DNA of 32,041 nt from positions 1 through 32,041 of the forward strand of contig JAAYFL010000008.1 in assembly GCA_012728235.1 (NCBI GenBank), read 5' to 3'. Below the pieces are notes generated by a model. The model did no database searches and had not been told where the DNA came from. It saw nothing but the letters and a program-made list of their open reading frames with translations. The position numbers were made by a program, and so were the translations under genes. Below are positions 17,118 to 24,757 of the stretch, piece by piece (position 1 is the first letter of the stretch; each line of letters begins with the position of its first letter). This DNA is from Synergistaceae bacterium. GTDB lineage: Bacteria; Synergistota; Synergistia; Synergistales; Synergistaceae.

Positions 17118-17136
17118 AATTTTTGGCTAGAGGCTA

Positions 17137-17165
17137 AGAATATATCTTCAGTTGCTAATTGTCAA
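17137..17165 (-). promoter_or_regulatory. kdn operon promoter
   Basis: Minus-strand consensus TTGACA (17165-17160), a 17-base spacer and TATTCT (17142-17137). The leader of about 80 bases contains the nested hairpin. Confidence 0.7.
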
Positions 17166-17205
17166 CGAAATAAGATAGAGAGTTTGTTTCTTTTTGGCTA
17201 AAAAT

Positions 17206-17237
17206 AAAGAGCCTCTTCATAAACGAAGAGACTCTTT
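17206..17237 (-). terminator. Terminator after the MBL-fold gene
   Basis: AAAGAG-C-CTCTTC (17206-17218) pairs with GAAGAG-A-CTCTTT (17225-17237), one mismatch, with TATTTTT following on the minus strand. Confidence 0.75.
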
Positions 17238-17262
17238 TAATTTGCTTTTAATGTTATATTCT

Positions 17263-18249
17263 CTAGTTCTGGAAAAGAGCGAACTCTCTGCTCTTGAAAG
17301 TGAGAGTTTTTCTGTACGGACGTTCTGATCTGTGTCTGTACCAAGCTTCAAGTCCCATAGGATTCAGCTGTAACAGAATTTTACACTCGTTAAGAACGTA
17401 CTCTCTCGGATTTTTTATTCCATATAAAGAGGCAGTCTTTGTATATAAATTCAAAAGATACTCTCTTATCTTTTCTTCATTTCCGTTAAGTTTTTCTGTT
17501 TCAAAAACATACTTGTCTATATCTCTGTGAAGTTCTTCAGCAGCTTCGCTCAAATTTTCAAGCAGTCCAAAATGTGTTAGATAAACTTTTTGAGGTTTAA
17601 ATCTGGCTATTTTGTCGATACTGCTGTGCATGTCTCCCGGATCAAACTGCATTGGCGCCGTTGATGGAATAATCCAGCGTCCGTTAATGGCGTTCATTTC
17701 CGGCCATGAAGAACCGAGTGCATCGCCCGTGAACATAGCCGAATGTTTCTCATCGAAGAAAGCCATATGATGTCTGGCATGTCCCGGAGTCGCAAGGCAA
17801 ATTATATTGCGAGATTTCATATTTATAGTTTGTCCATCTTCCGCAGCGATTATTCTATTGCGGTCAACGGGAATTATCTCTCCATATAAAGACTTGACCC
17901 AGTCCGCCCCATAAACTTCCGATGCGGCTGCAACAATTCTCTGAGGATCTATTAAGTGAGGTGCGCCGAGGGGATGAATGACGATGCGTGCATTCGGGAA
18001 TTCTTTTATGTAGCTGCCCGCTCCGCCTGCATGGTCAAGATGCACATGAGTGATAAAAATATATTCGACATCTTCTTTGCGAACACTCAACTCATTCATT
18101 GCATCAAGAATGTAAGGCAAGGAGGCATTGTTTGCCGTCTCAACAAGAGCGGCACTATTGCTGTCGCGTAAAATATAGACAGCTGCGTTTCCTTTTCTTA
18201 GATAGTGAGAGTCAACGGCGAATATACCGTCATCGTATTTGTAGTACAT
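17263..18249 (-). CDS. Metallo-beta-lactamase-fold hydrolase
   Basis: This 328-residue cytoplasmic protein has the MBL metal site: THVHLDHAGG (H68, H70, D72, H73), then PGHARHH, FTGDALG and a late THFG, i.e. the full ligand set for a binuclear metal centre of the glyoxalase-II/PqsE-like kind. The C-terminal 100 residues are helical and carry no second domain I recognise. Substrate unknown. It lies 13 bases after the dedA-family gene and seems co-transcribed with it; no good ribosome binding site is visible, so reinitiation from dedA is likely. Confidence 0.88.
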   Translation of the reverse strand: MYYKYDDGIFAVDSHYLRKGNAAVYILRDSNSAALVETANNASLPYILDAMNELSVRKEDVEYIFITHVHLDHAGGAGSYIKEFPNARIVIHPLGAPHLIDPQRIVAAASEVYGADWVKSLYGEIIPVDRNRIIAAEDGQTINMKSRNIICLATPGHARHHMAFFDEKHSAMFTGDALGSSWPEMNAINGRWIIPSTAPMQFDPGDMHSSIDKIARFKPQKVYLTHFGLLENLSEAAEELHRDIDKYVFETEKLNGNEEKIREYLLNLYTKTASLYGIKNPREYVLNECKILLQLNPMGLEAWYRHRSERPYRKTLTFKSREFALFQN

Positions 18250-18262
18250 GTTATTTTATAAA

Positions 18263-18916
18263 TTAGTCCTCTTCTTTTTCAGTCTTTTTTGCTGCTTTTC
18301 TCCTATGCAGATACACATATAGCAGTATAAGTATAACGCATCCGGCTATAAGATAAAAGGATATCTTTTTAACTTCTTGCTGTATCAAAGAAGTATCGCT
18401 GCCCAGAAAATATCCGACAAAGGCCAGGATTGCCACCCAAATTCCGGAACCCAAAGCAGTATAGGCACAGAACTGTTTCAAAGGCATTCTTGCAAGACCG
18501 GCAGGAAGTGAAATATACTGTCTGAGAACAGGGATAAGCCTTCCCGTAAAGGTGCTTATATGTCCATGTTTCTCAAAGAAGTCATCAGCCTTGTCCAATG
18601 TTTCATTTGTGATAAAGAAGTACTTGCCATATTTTTCGAAAATAGGGCGCCCCCACTTTACTGCTATCCAGTAGTTAAAAAGGCCTCCCAAAATGCTTCC
18701 AAATATTCCCGAAAGAATAACTATAATCAAATTCATTTCGCCCTTGGAGGCAAGATAGCCCGCAGGTGGGACAACGACTTCGCTTGGGAATGGGAAAAAG
18801 GATGATTCCAAAAACATAAGTCCGATTACGCCGGGATAACCCAAGTGCCCTACTACAGCGACAAGCCAATCTACGAGACCATGAAACAGCACAATACATT
18901 GTGTGATAATGCTCAT
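18263..18916 (-). CDS. DedA-family membrane protein
   Basis: A 217-residue integral membrane protein of the DedA (SNARE-associated/VTT) family, whose members are implicated in lipid flipping and envelope homeostasis. Family markers are the [10 protein letters not shown] segment after the first helix, the G-x-x-x-G-rich second region ([17 protein letters not shown]), the [22 protein letters not shown] amphipathic region with its conserved arginines, and a C-terminal helix followed by a basic-acidic tail. The ATG at 18916 is chosen because AGGGGGA lies six bases upstream; an in-frame ATG at 18985 lacks support. Confidence 0.92.
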   Translation of the reverse strand: MSIITQCIVLFHGLVDWLVAVVGHLGYPGVIGLMFLESSFFPFPSEVVVPPAGYLASKGEMNLIIVILSGIFGSILGGLFNYWIAVKWGRPIFEKYGKYFFITNETLDKADDFFEKHGHISTFTGRLIPVLRQYISLPAGLARMPLKQFCAYTALGSGIWVAILAFVGYFLGSDTSLIQQEVKKISFYLIAGCVILILLYVYLHRRKAAKKTEKEED

Positions 18917-19067
18917 AATGTTCCCCCTATAATTAAGTTCTAAAAGTGCTAAAATAATTCCAAAAGATTTAGACGTATAATTCATAAAAGCCTATTCGAA
19001 GAGTATTTTATCATCTTTTGGAAAAGAAGTGTAACATTTGACTTCGTCTATTAAATAAGGCGTAAGT

Positions 19068-19096
19068 TTGTAACAGATTGTCCTTTGCGTTAATAT
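19068..19096 (+). promoter_or_regulatory. Promoter of the asparaginase-like/rimO operon
   Basis: TTGTAA (19068-19073), a 17-base spacer and TAATAT (19091-19096), about 70 bases upstream of the TTG start. Confidence 0.5.
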
Positions 19097-19165
19097 ACAG
19101 ATGTACAGAAAGTCATTTATAATTAATTTTCTCAATCGCATGATATGCGAATGGAGGTATAAGTC

Positions 19166-20161
19166 TTGGAAACAAAAACAAAACTGGCACTTCTGCTGGC
19201 AGGAAGTTTCTCCACTCAGGAGGATAATGTTGATCCTTGCTCACTATTAGACTGTTTGCCGGGAGATCTTGCAAAACTTTGCGAACCGATAGATTGGAGC
19301 TGTCAGCCGAGCAGTCACTATTCGATGCCGCTTATGCTGGAAATGTCCAATATGTTCGACTCTCTTATAGAACAAGGATATACCGGGATTATAGTCGTAT
19401 CCGGAACAGCTGTAATGTCGGAGATGGCTTACATGGCAGATCTCCTGTGGCAACACTCAGAACCTGTTATTTTTGCAAATCTCCTGACACAGGGTCGTGT
19501 TGGACTTGAAGAGGGACTGAAGAACTTAAACTGTTCCGTACTGGCTGCACTTTCTCACGAGGCACGCAACAGGGGAGTCCTAGTCTGTTCCAGCGGGGAG
19601 CTTTTTGATGCAGCTGAAGTTGTCATGATAGATCCTTTGAGCCAAGACAACGTGTTCCAGTCAACGGGGAAGGGTTCTGTCGGCAAAATTATAAATGGAG
19701 AAATAAGATTTGTCAGACCGAACGGGAGACCGGTTTTTTTATTAAGGCGCCCAGAAAGAACACCAGTCGTTGAGATTGTAACTGCTTCACTTGGAGGCGG
19801 GGAGAAGATAATCGCCGCACTGGCAAATGACAAAGAAATAGAAGGGGTTGTCCTCTCCGGATTTGGAACAGGCAACATATCTCCCTCGTGGGTGCCTCAC
19901 GTTCGAAATCTCATCAGAAGAAGAATTCCCGTGGCAATAGTCTCTCGCTGTTTCCAAGGGCAAGTTTCAAGAACCGGATTGTATGAAGGAAGTTTTGCAA
20001 AACTTACAGAAATGGGCGTTATATCTGGAGGTCATTTGAGTTCAAGTCAAGCGCGCATAAGAATGTCTCTCGGCATAGGTGCAGGTTTGACAGAAGAAGG
20101 GTTAAAACTTTATTTGCTCAACAATCCGGTCGATGAAGAAACGCCGGAACTATATAAATGA
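19166..20161 (+). CDS. Asparaginase-fold protein with degenerate active site
   Basis: The 331-residue protein aligns over its length with bacterial type asparaginases and GatD, but the catalytic motifs are lost. The N-terminal TGGTI nucleophile motif reads AGSFS (near residue 14). The second motif, normally HGTDTMEETA, reads SGTAVMSEMA, keeping the threonine but replacing the aspartate. The structural LSGFGTGNISPSW and IVSRCFQGQVSRTGLY segments are retained. Hydrolysis of asparagine therefore looks unlikely; a ligand-binding or scaffolding role is possible. The start is TTG, nine bases after GGAGGT. Its stop overlaps the rimO start (ATGA), so translation is coupled. Confidence 0.8.
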   Translation: METKTKLALLLAGSFSTQEDNVDPCSLLDCLPGDLAKLCEPIDWSCQPSSHYSMPLMLEMSNMFDSLIEQGYTGIIVVSGTAVMSEMAYMADLLWQHSEPVIFANLLTQGRVGLEEGLKNLNCSVLAALSHEARNRGVLVCSSGELFDAAEVVMIDPLSQDNVFQSTGKGSVGKIINGEIRFVRPNGRPVFLLRRPERTPVVEIVTASLGGGEKIIAALANDKEIEGVVLSGFGTGNISPSWVPHVRNLIRRRIPVAIVSRCFQGQVSRTGLYEGSFAKLTEMGVISGGHLSSSQARIRMSLGIGAGLTEEGLKLYLLNNPVDEETPELYK

Positions 20162-21453
20162 AAATTTATATACTGAGTTTAGGCTGTGCAAAAAACAAAG
20201 TTGACAGCGAATGTTTAGCAGGCGAACTAAAGAGAGCTGGACACACTTTAGTTGAAGACGTCTCCCTTGCTGAAGTAGGGATAGTCAATACCTGTGGATT
20301 TATCAGACCCGCAGTTGAAGAAAGTGTCGCTGCAATACTGGATTTAGAACAGCTTAAACACGAAGGAAAACTCAAAAAAATAGGTGTTGTTGGTTGCCTT
20401 GTAAACAGATACAGCGGAGAAATGAACGAAGATCTTCCCGAAGTTGACTTTTGGGCTGACAGTGAAGATTGGGGCAAAGTCCTCACATATTTAGGCAACG
20501 AAGAAAAATTAGGGCGTTTCCGCTCCATTCTGCCACTCTCATCCAAACACACGAGATACCTGAAAATAAGTGAAGGATGCAATAATCACTGCACTTTCTG
20601 CACTATTCCCTCTATTAGGGGCGATTTACGCAGCCTTCCCATAAAAATGTTAGTGAGCGAAGCAGAGCAGCTCGTGAGCGAAGGAGCTCGCGAACTCTGC
20701 CTTGTGGGACAGGATCTCACAGTTTACGGAACAGACATATACCACAAGAGCTCATTCATTGAACTCTTGGATTCACTGGAATCATCACTGCCGAAAGACA
20801 TATGGATACGTCTCTTATATCTTCATCCTGCACGAGTCACAACACAGCTGTTGGAACGCATCTCTTCCGGCCGTCAAATTCTTCCCTATCTAGATGTTCC
20901 CATACAGCATGGGGACTCACGCATATTGTCCGCAATGAATCGCGGCATGAGTGATGAAGAACTACTGGCCATATTCAAAAAAGCACGTGAGATAAACCCC
21001 GATTTTGCTCTAAGAACTACCTGTATGGTAGGTTTCCCCGGAGAGAAAAAACAGCATTTCGACAAAATGATTGACTTTATATCTGAGGTTCAATTCGACC
21101 GAATGGGAGCTTTTACCTTCTTTGCGGAAGAGGGAACAAAAGCTTATGAAATGTCGGGACAAGTGTCCGAAGCAACTAAGAAAAAACGGCTTAACACGCT
21201 CATGGCTGTACAAGAGGAGATATCTTTTAAAAGACAGCAGCTCTTCGTAGGCAGAGAAGTGGACGTGTTGCTGGAAAATGTTGAGTGGGAATATGGATTT
21301 GCCGAGGGCAGAAGCTTTAGAGAAGCACCCGAAGTAGATGGATTGATAGAAATTAGAAATATTCGTGAAGATTTAAAAGTGGGAGATATTATCAAAGTAC
21401 AATTAAAAGAAGCCATGCCGCACGATATGGTTGGAGAGGAAGTAGAGAAATGA
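20158..21453 (+). CDS. rimO: Ribosomal protein S12 methylthiotransferase RimO
   Basis: RimO is a radical-SAM enzyme that adds a methylthio group to a conserved aspartate of ribosomal protein S12. The N-terminal MTTase domain has LGCAKNKVDSE with C10, plus C46 (VNTCGFI) and C80 (VVGC) for the second 4Fe-4S cluster. The radical-SAM cluster motif is EGCNNHCTFCTIP (C141, C145, C148). LDVPIQHGDSRIL and GFPGE follow, then a TRAM-like domain from about residue 365. The CAKNKVDSE stretch separates it from MiaB. Length 431 is typical. It overlaps both neighbours by four bases. Confidence 0.96.
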   Translation: MKIYILSLGCAKNKVDSECLAGELKRAGHTLVEDVSLAEVGIVNTCGFIRPAVEESVAAILDLEQLKHEGKLKKIGVVGCLVNRYSGEMNEDLPEVDFWADSEDWGKVLTYLGNEEKLGRFRSILPLSSKHTRYLKISEGCNNHCTFCTIPSIRGDLRSLPIKMLVSEAEQLVSEGARELCLVGQDLTVYGTDIYHKSSFIELLDSLESSLPKDIWIRLLYLHPARVTTQLLERISSGRQILPYLDVPIQHGDSRILSAMNRGMSDEELLAIFKKAREINPDFALRTTCMVGFPGEKKQHFDKMIDFISEVQFDRMGAFTFFAEEGTKAYEMSGQVSEATKKKRLNTLMAVQEEISFKRQQLFVGREVDVLLENVEWEYGFAEGRSFREAPEVDGLIEIRNIREDLKVGDIIKVQLKEAMPHDMVGEEVEK

Positions 21454-21938
21454 ATTTAACAGCACAGATGAAAACGTGGTACGGCATGATATCTACTTTT
21501 GGAACAATTGGGCGTTTCAGCAACATGCCCGGAACATTAGCCTCTATTGTTGCATGTATTATCTGGATATTGCTAGGCGGAGTACCCATTTGGGGAATTG
21601 CCGCCCTGATATTGATAGGCACTATTGCTGCAGATAAATATGTAAAAGCAACCAAAAGCGAAGATCCTGGAGAAGTGGTTATAGACGAAGTGGCGGGTAG
21701 TTGGATCGCATGTTTCGGATTTGACCTCACCTACGTAATAGTCGCTCTTTTCTTATTTAGGATAATAGACATAACAAAACCTTTCCCCATAAAACAGATG
21801 GAAAAGTTACCGGGAGGACTCGGTGTCATGGCAGATGACATTCTCGGAGGAGCACTCACCAACCTCCTTATTCGGTTTTTTCAGTGGTTGTTCTTTGCTG
21901 GCGGAATAACTGCAATTAGTGAGGTGGTAGGAATATGA
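21450..21938 (+). CDS. pgpA: Phosphatidylglycerophosphatase A
   Basis: PgpA dephosphorylates phosphatidylglycerol phosphate at the inner membrane, the last step of phosphatidylglycerol synthesis. The 162-residue protein shows FGTIGRFSNMPGTLAS, the family motif DPGEVVIDEVAG with its metal-binding acidic residues, RIIDITKPFPI, and MADDILGGAL. Three to four hydrophobic helices are visible. It overlaps rimO and pncC by ATGA junctions. Confidence 0.95.
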   Translation: MNLTAQMKTWYGMISTFGTIGRFSNMPGTLASIVACIIWILLGGVPIWGIAALILIGTIAADKYVKATKSEDPGEVVIDEVAGSWIACFGFDLTYVIVALFLFRIIDITKPFPIKQMEKLPGGLGVMADDILGGALTNLLIRFFQWLFFAGGITAISEVVGI

Positions 21939-22429
21939 GTGAAGACAACTTCCTGCTTGTACAACGACTCTTTAGAGTTGCCACAGACAAAAACATAAAA
22001 ATATCTTTTGCAGAATCTTGCACCGGAGGCCTTATCGGAGCTGCAGTGACAGAAATAGCCGGAGCGTCAGAATTCTTTTTAGGCTCAGCAGTAACATATT
22101 CGAATGAAGCCAAGAAAAACATACTAGGAGTAAACAAAACTACTTTGGAAAAATATGGTGCCGTAAGTGCAGAGTGTGCCGAAGAGATGGCGGCAGGCGC
22201 CAGAAAAATATATAAATCTGATATCGCAATTAGTACAACGGGGATTGCGGGCCCGGCAGGCGAAAGCGAAGAAAAGCCAGTCGGCACAGTCTGGTTCGGC
22301 TACGCTTCGAAAGGCAAGACCACGTCATTTACGCGCGTTTTCAAAGGCGACAGAAATAAAATAAGAGAAGCGGCTTTAAGACAGGTGCTATTCTTTCTAT
22401 TGGAGGAATTGAGTACCGATGAAAAATAA
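21935..22429 (+). CDS. pncC: Nicotinamide-nucleotide amidase (stand-alone CinA C-terminal domain)
   Basis: PncC deamidates nicotinamide mononucleotide in pyridine nucleotide salvage. The 164-residue protein consists of only the CinA C-terminal domain: SFAESCTGGLIGAAVTEIAG with catalytic S28, the GSAVTYSNEAKKNILGV segment with its conserved Y and K, and TGIAGPAGESEEKPVGTVWFG. The N-terminal COG1058 domain of full-length CinA is absent, so this is the short type. It overlaps pgpA by four bases and precedes thpR and recA, the classic cinA-recA neighbourhood. Confidence 0.94.
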   Translation: MSEDNFLLVQRLFRVATDKNIKISFAESCTGGLIGAAVTEIAGASEFFLGSAVTYSNEAKKNILGVNKTTLEKYGAVSAECAEEMAAGARKIYKSDIAISTTGIAGPAGESEEKPVGTVWFGYASKGKTTSFTRVFKGDRNKIREAALRQVLFFLLEELSTDEK

Positions 22430-22453
22430 AAACTTTGCATTCGGTAAAAAATC

Positions 22454-23008
22454 TTGAGAGTTTTTATATCAATACTTCTCCCCCAAAAGCAGAGACAAGC
22501 TATCTCTAAACGGATAGATTCAATTCGTACTGAAACCGCGAAAATGATTAAATGGGTTGACCCTTCCACCTTGCACATCACCCTGAAGTTCTGTGGCGAG
22601 TGCGAAGAGAAAATAGTTGAAGAAATAAAAAATCAGTTAAATAATCTCAAACAGCAGGGAAGTTTTACTCTATACACAGAAGGCATTGATGCTTTCCCCA
22701 ACATAAATAAACCAAACATTATATGGACGAGGATACAAGGTGATTTAGGTCCGCTGAAACTACTGCAAAAAGAAGTTGAGAATGCAACGTCCAATGCCGG
22801 AGCAGGAATAGAGAGATCTCCCTTTCATCCACATCTCACCTTAGGGCGAGTGAAAAGACACACAGTTCTTTCGAAAACCATCATAAATAAAATGAAAAAC
22901 AGCGAATTATTGATAGAACCTTGGTTAGTAGAGGAAATAGCGCTGATGAAAAGCGAGCTTACTCAATCCGGTCCAATACATGAAATTCTCGGGCTTTTCA
23001 AAATATAA
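22454..23008 (+). CDS. thpR: RNA 2',3'-cyclic phosphodiesterase (2'-5' RNA ligase family)
   Basis: A 2H-phosphoesterase that opens RNA 2',3'-cyclic phosphates and can join 2'-5' ends. Both catalytic HxT motifs are present: HITL at 41-44 and HLTL at 127-130, the second in HPHLTLGRVK. Length 184 is typical. The start is a TTG without a good ribosome binding site, 24 bases after the pncC stop, so it probably relies on readthrough translation from upstream. The conserved position between pncC and recA supports the assignment. Confidence 0.92.
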   Translation: MRVFISILLPQKQRQAISKRIDSIRTETAKMIKWVDPSTLHITLKFCGECEEKIVEEIKNQLNNLKQQGSFTLYTEGIDAFPNINKPNIIWTRIQGDLGPLKLLQKEVENATSNAGAGIERSPFHPHLTLGRVKRHTVLSKTIINKMKNSELLIEPWLVEEIALMKSELTQSGPIHEILGLFKI

Positions 23009-23022
23009 AAAACTGCTATAAT
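22995..23022 (+). promoter_or_regulatory. recA promoter (extended -10)
   Basis: TTTTCA (22995-23000), 16 bases, then TGCTATAAT (23014-23022), an extended -10, overlapping the end of thpR. An 8-bp palindrome TGTATACA (23040-23047) lies between it and the ribosome binding site. Confidence 0.55.
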
Positions 23023-23068
23023 TTAAAATGAAATCAAATTGTATACATTAAATATGGGAGGTAAACAA

Positions 23069-24214
23069 ATGGCTAAGAAGTCGGCAGTAACCAGAGAGGA
23101 TATTCTGGAACAAGCACTGAGTGAAATTCGAGGTAAATTTGGCGACGGTGCAATTATGCGCCTTGGCGATGAAGTAGAGACAACAGCAGAAGTTATCCCG
23201 ACCGGAATACTGCCGTTGGATGTAGCTCTTGGCATTGGCGGAGTTCCCAGAGGGCGCGTCATAGAGATATTTGGCCCGGAAGGCGGAGGAAAAACAACCC
23301 TCGCACTTCACATACTTGCAGAAGCACAGAGAAATGGCGGTTACGTTGCATTTATTGACGCCGAACACGCTCTTGATCCAAGACTTGCCGCATCAATAGG
23401 AGTCGACACGGCAAATCTATACATGTCACAGCCAGACAGTGGAGAACAAGCCTTCTACATACTAGACACACTGGTTCGCAGTGGCGCCTTTGATGTAGTT
23501 GTCGTTGACTCAGTCGCAGCTCTAACTCCTCAGGCAGAAATAGATGGAAAAATGGGAGAGGGCTCAAATCAGGTCGGCCTTCATGCAAGACTCATGTCAT
23601 ACGCACTCAGAAGACTCACAGCCGCAATATCAAAAAGCAATACCTCCGTTATATTCATAAATCAGCTTCGCGCACAAATCAGTACAGGCTACAGCTACGG
23701 CGGTCCCCAAGAGACGACAACCGGTGGACGTGCCCTCAAGTTCTACAGCTCCGTAAGAATAGAAGTCAGACGCGGCAAACAGGTAACTCAAGGCGATACA
23801 GTAACAGGACACGAACTCTGGCTCAAAGTCGTTAAAAACAAACAAGCACCTCCATTCCGTACGGCACGAGCAACACTCATTTACGGAAAGGGAGTTCCCA
23901 AATCCGTCTCAGTAGTAGACATGGCTCTCGACAGAGAAGTCTTTAAACGCAGAGGCTCATGGATAACATATAAAGGAGAAACTCTTGGTCAGGGCAAAGA
24001 AAACGTAGCTAACTACCTGAGCGAGAACCCCGAACTTATGGAAGAAGTTACAAAAGACGTCCTACACACAGTCGCAGAAGGACTCGGTCTTCTCATGGAA
24101 CCGAATATGAACGATGATGACGACTTCTCAACTCCCGATCTGGAAGCTTCCGTAGAAAGCCTCCTCGAAGAAGGAGTAATACAGATGGACATTGAAGAAA
24201 AAGATAAAAAGTAA
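23069..24214 (+). CDS. recA: Recombinase RecA with altered loops
   Basis: RecA forms filaments on single-stranded DNA, drives homologous strand exchange and triggers the SOS response. The 381-residue protein has the family core, including FIDAEHALDP, VVVDSVAAL (Walker B), VIFINQLR and ETTTGGRALKFYSSVR. Three departures are clear. The P-loop reads GPEGGGKTT (69-77) rather than GPESSGKTT. Loop L1 reads GKMGEGSNQVG, two residues longer than the usual GEMGDSHVG type. Loop L2 reads STGYSYGGPQETTT in place of GVMFGNPETTT, three residues longer. GGGAGG eight bases upstream sets the ATG at 23069. The position after pncC-thpR marks it as the housekeeping recA. Confidence 0.96.
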   Translation: MAKKSAVTREDILEQALSEIRGKFGDGAIMRLGDEVETTAEVIPTGILPLDVALGIGGVPRGRVIEIFGPEGGGKTTLALHILAEAQRNGGYVAFIDAEHALDPRLAASIGVDTANLYMSQPDSGEQAFYILDTLVRSGAFDVVVVDSVAALTPQAEIDGKMGEGSNQVGLHARLMSYALRRLTAAISKSNTSVIFINQLRAQISTGYSYGGPQETTTGGRALKFYSSVRIEVRRGKQVTQGDTVTGHELWLKVVKNKQAPPFRTARATLIYGKGVPKSVSVVDMALDREVFKRRGSWITYKGETLGQGKENVANYLSENPELMEEVTKDVLHTVAEGLGLLMEPNMNDDDDFSTPDLEASVESLLEEGVIQMDIEEKDKK

Positions 24215-24234
24215 ATAAAAGAATAGTTTAAGTT

Positions 24235-24267
24235 AAGGCGGCAGATATTCTGCCGCCTTGTTTTTTT
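24235..24267 (+). terminator. recA terminator
   Basis: AAGGCGGCAGA (24235-24245) pairs perfectly with TCTGCCGCCTT (24249-24259) across a 3-base loop, followed by G and seven T. Confidence 0.92.
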
Positions 24268-24300
24268 ATAAAACTCATTATTGCAGATTACAGTTATACC

Positions 24301-24678
24301 CTAAAGAGTTTGACTTACATTATTTATCTTAACGACTAAGATTGCTCTCATCCATGGGAATTTTTCTTTCATCTGATCAAATTCTTCTCCTTCATAAAAG
24401 AATCTACCTATTCCCTCTATTAAAAATCCTGTCCCCATAGAGTGAAAGCCTTCTACTTCACGACTACCCAAGGTCATCAAGACTCTGCTGTTTTCTTTTA
24501 AGTTTCCCTCTGTAGTATTCATTCCACCTGCCGGAATCAGCACTTTTTCTCCCTCTATAATCTTAAGATAGCTGTTCCAAGTATTTACTACGTGGCTTTC
24601 TATGTCTTGAGTGACTATTGAAACAACTCCTTCATGCTTTAAGACTTCAATCATTTTTTCCGGAATCATTGTCTTCAT
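24301..24678 (-). CDS. Pyridoxamine 5'-phosphate oxidase (PPOX)-family flavin protein
   Basis: This 125-residue protein has the split-barrel FMN-binding pattern of small PPOX-class proteins common in anaerobes: an N-terminal helix (MIPEKMIEVLKHEG), VVSIVTQD, HVVNTWNSYLKIIEGEKVLIPAGGMNTTEGNL-type strand-and-loop content, a VLMTLGS strand and a GTGFLIEGIGRFF strand. Such proteins bind flavin and may reduce small molecules; the substrate is unknown and the true PdxH activity is not implied. It is a separate minus-strand gene whose end faces the recA terminator. Confidence 0.82.
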   Translation of the reverse strand: MKTMIPEKMIEVLKHEGVVSIVTQDIESHVVNTWNSYLKIIEGEKVLIPAGGMNTTEGNLKENSRVLMTLGSREVEGFHSMGTGFLIEGIGRFFYEGEEFDQMKEKFPWMRAILVVKINNVSQTL

Positions 24679-24757
24679 CTGCCTTTCTTTTTACTAATAT
24701 ACTTCTAAATTACCTTAATACATTTACCATGTCCTGTTTTTATACATTTAATCTCTT

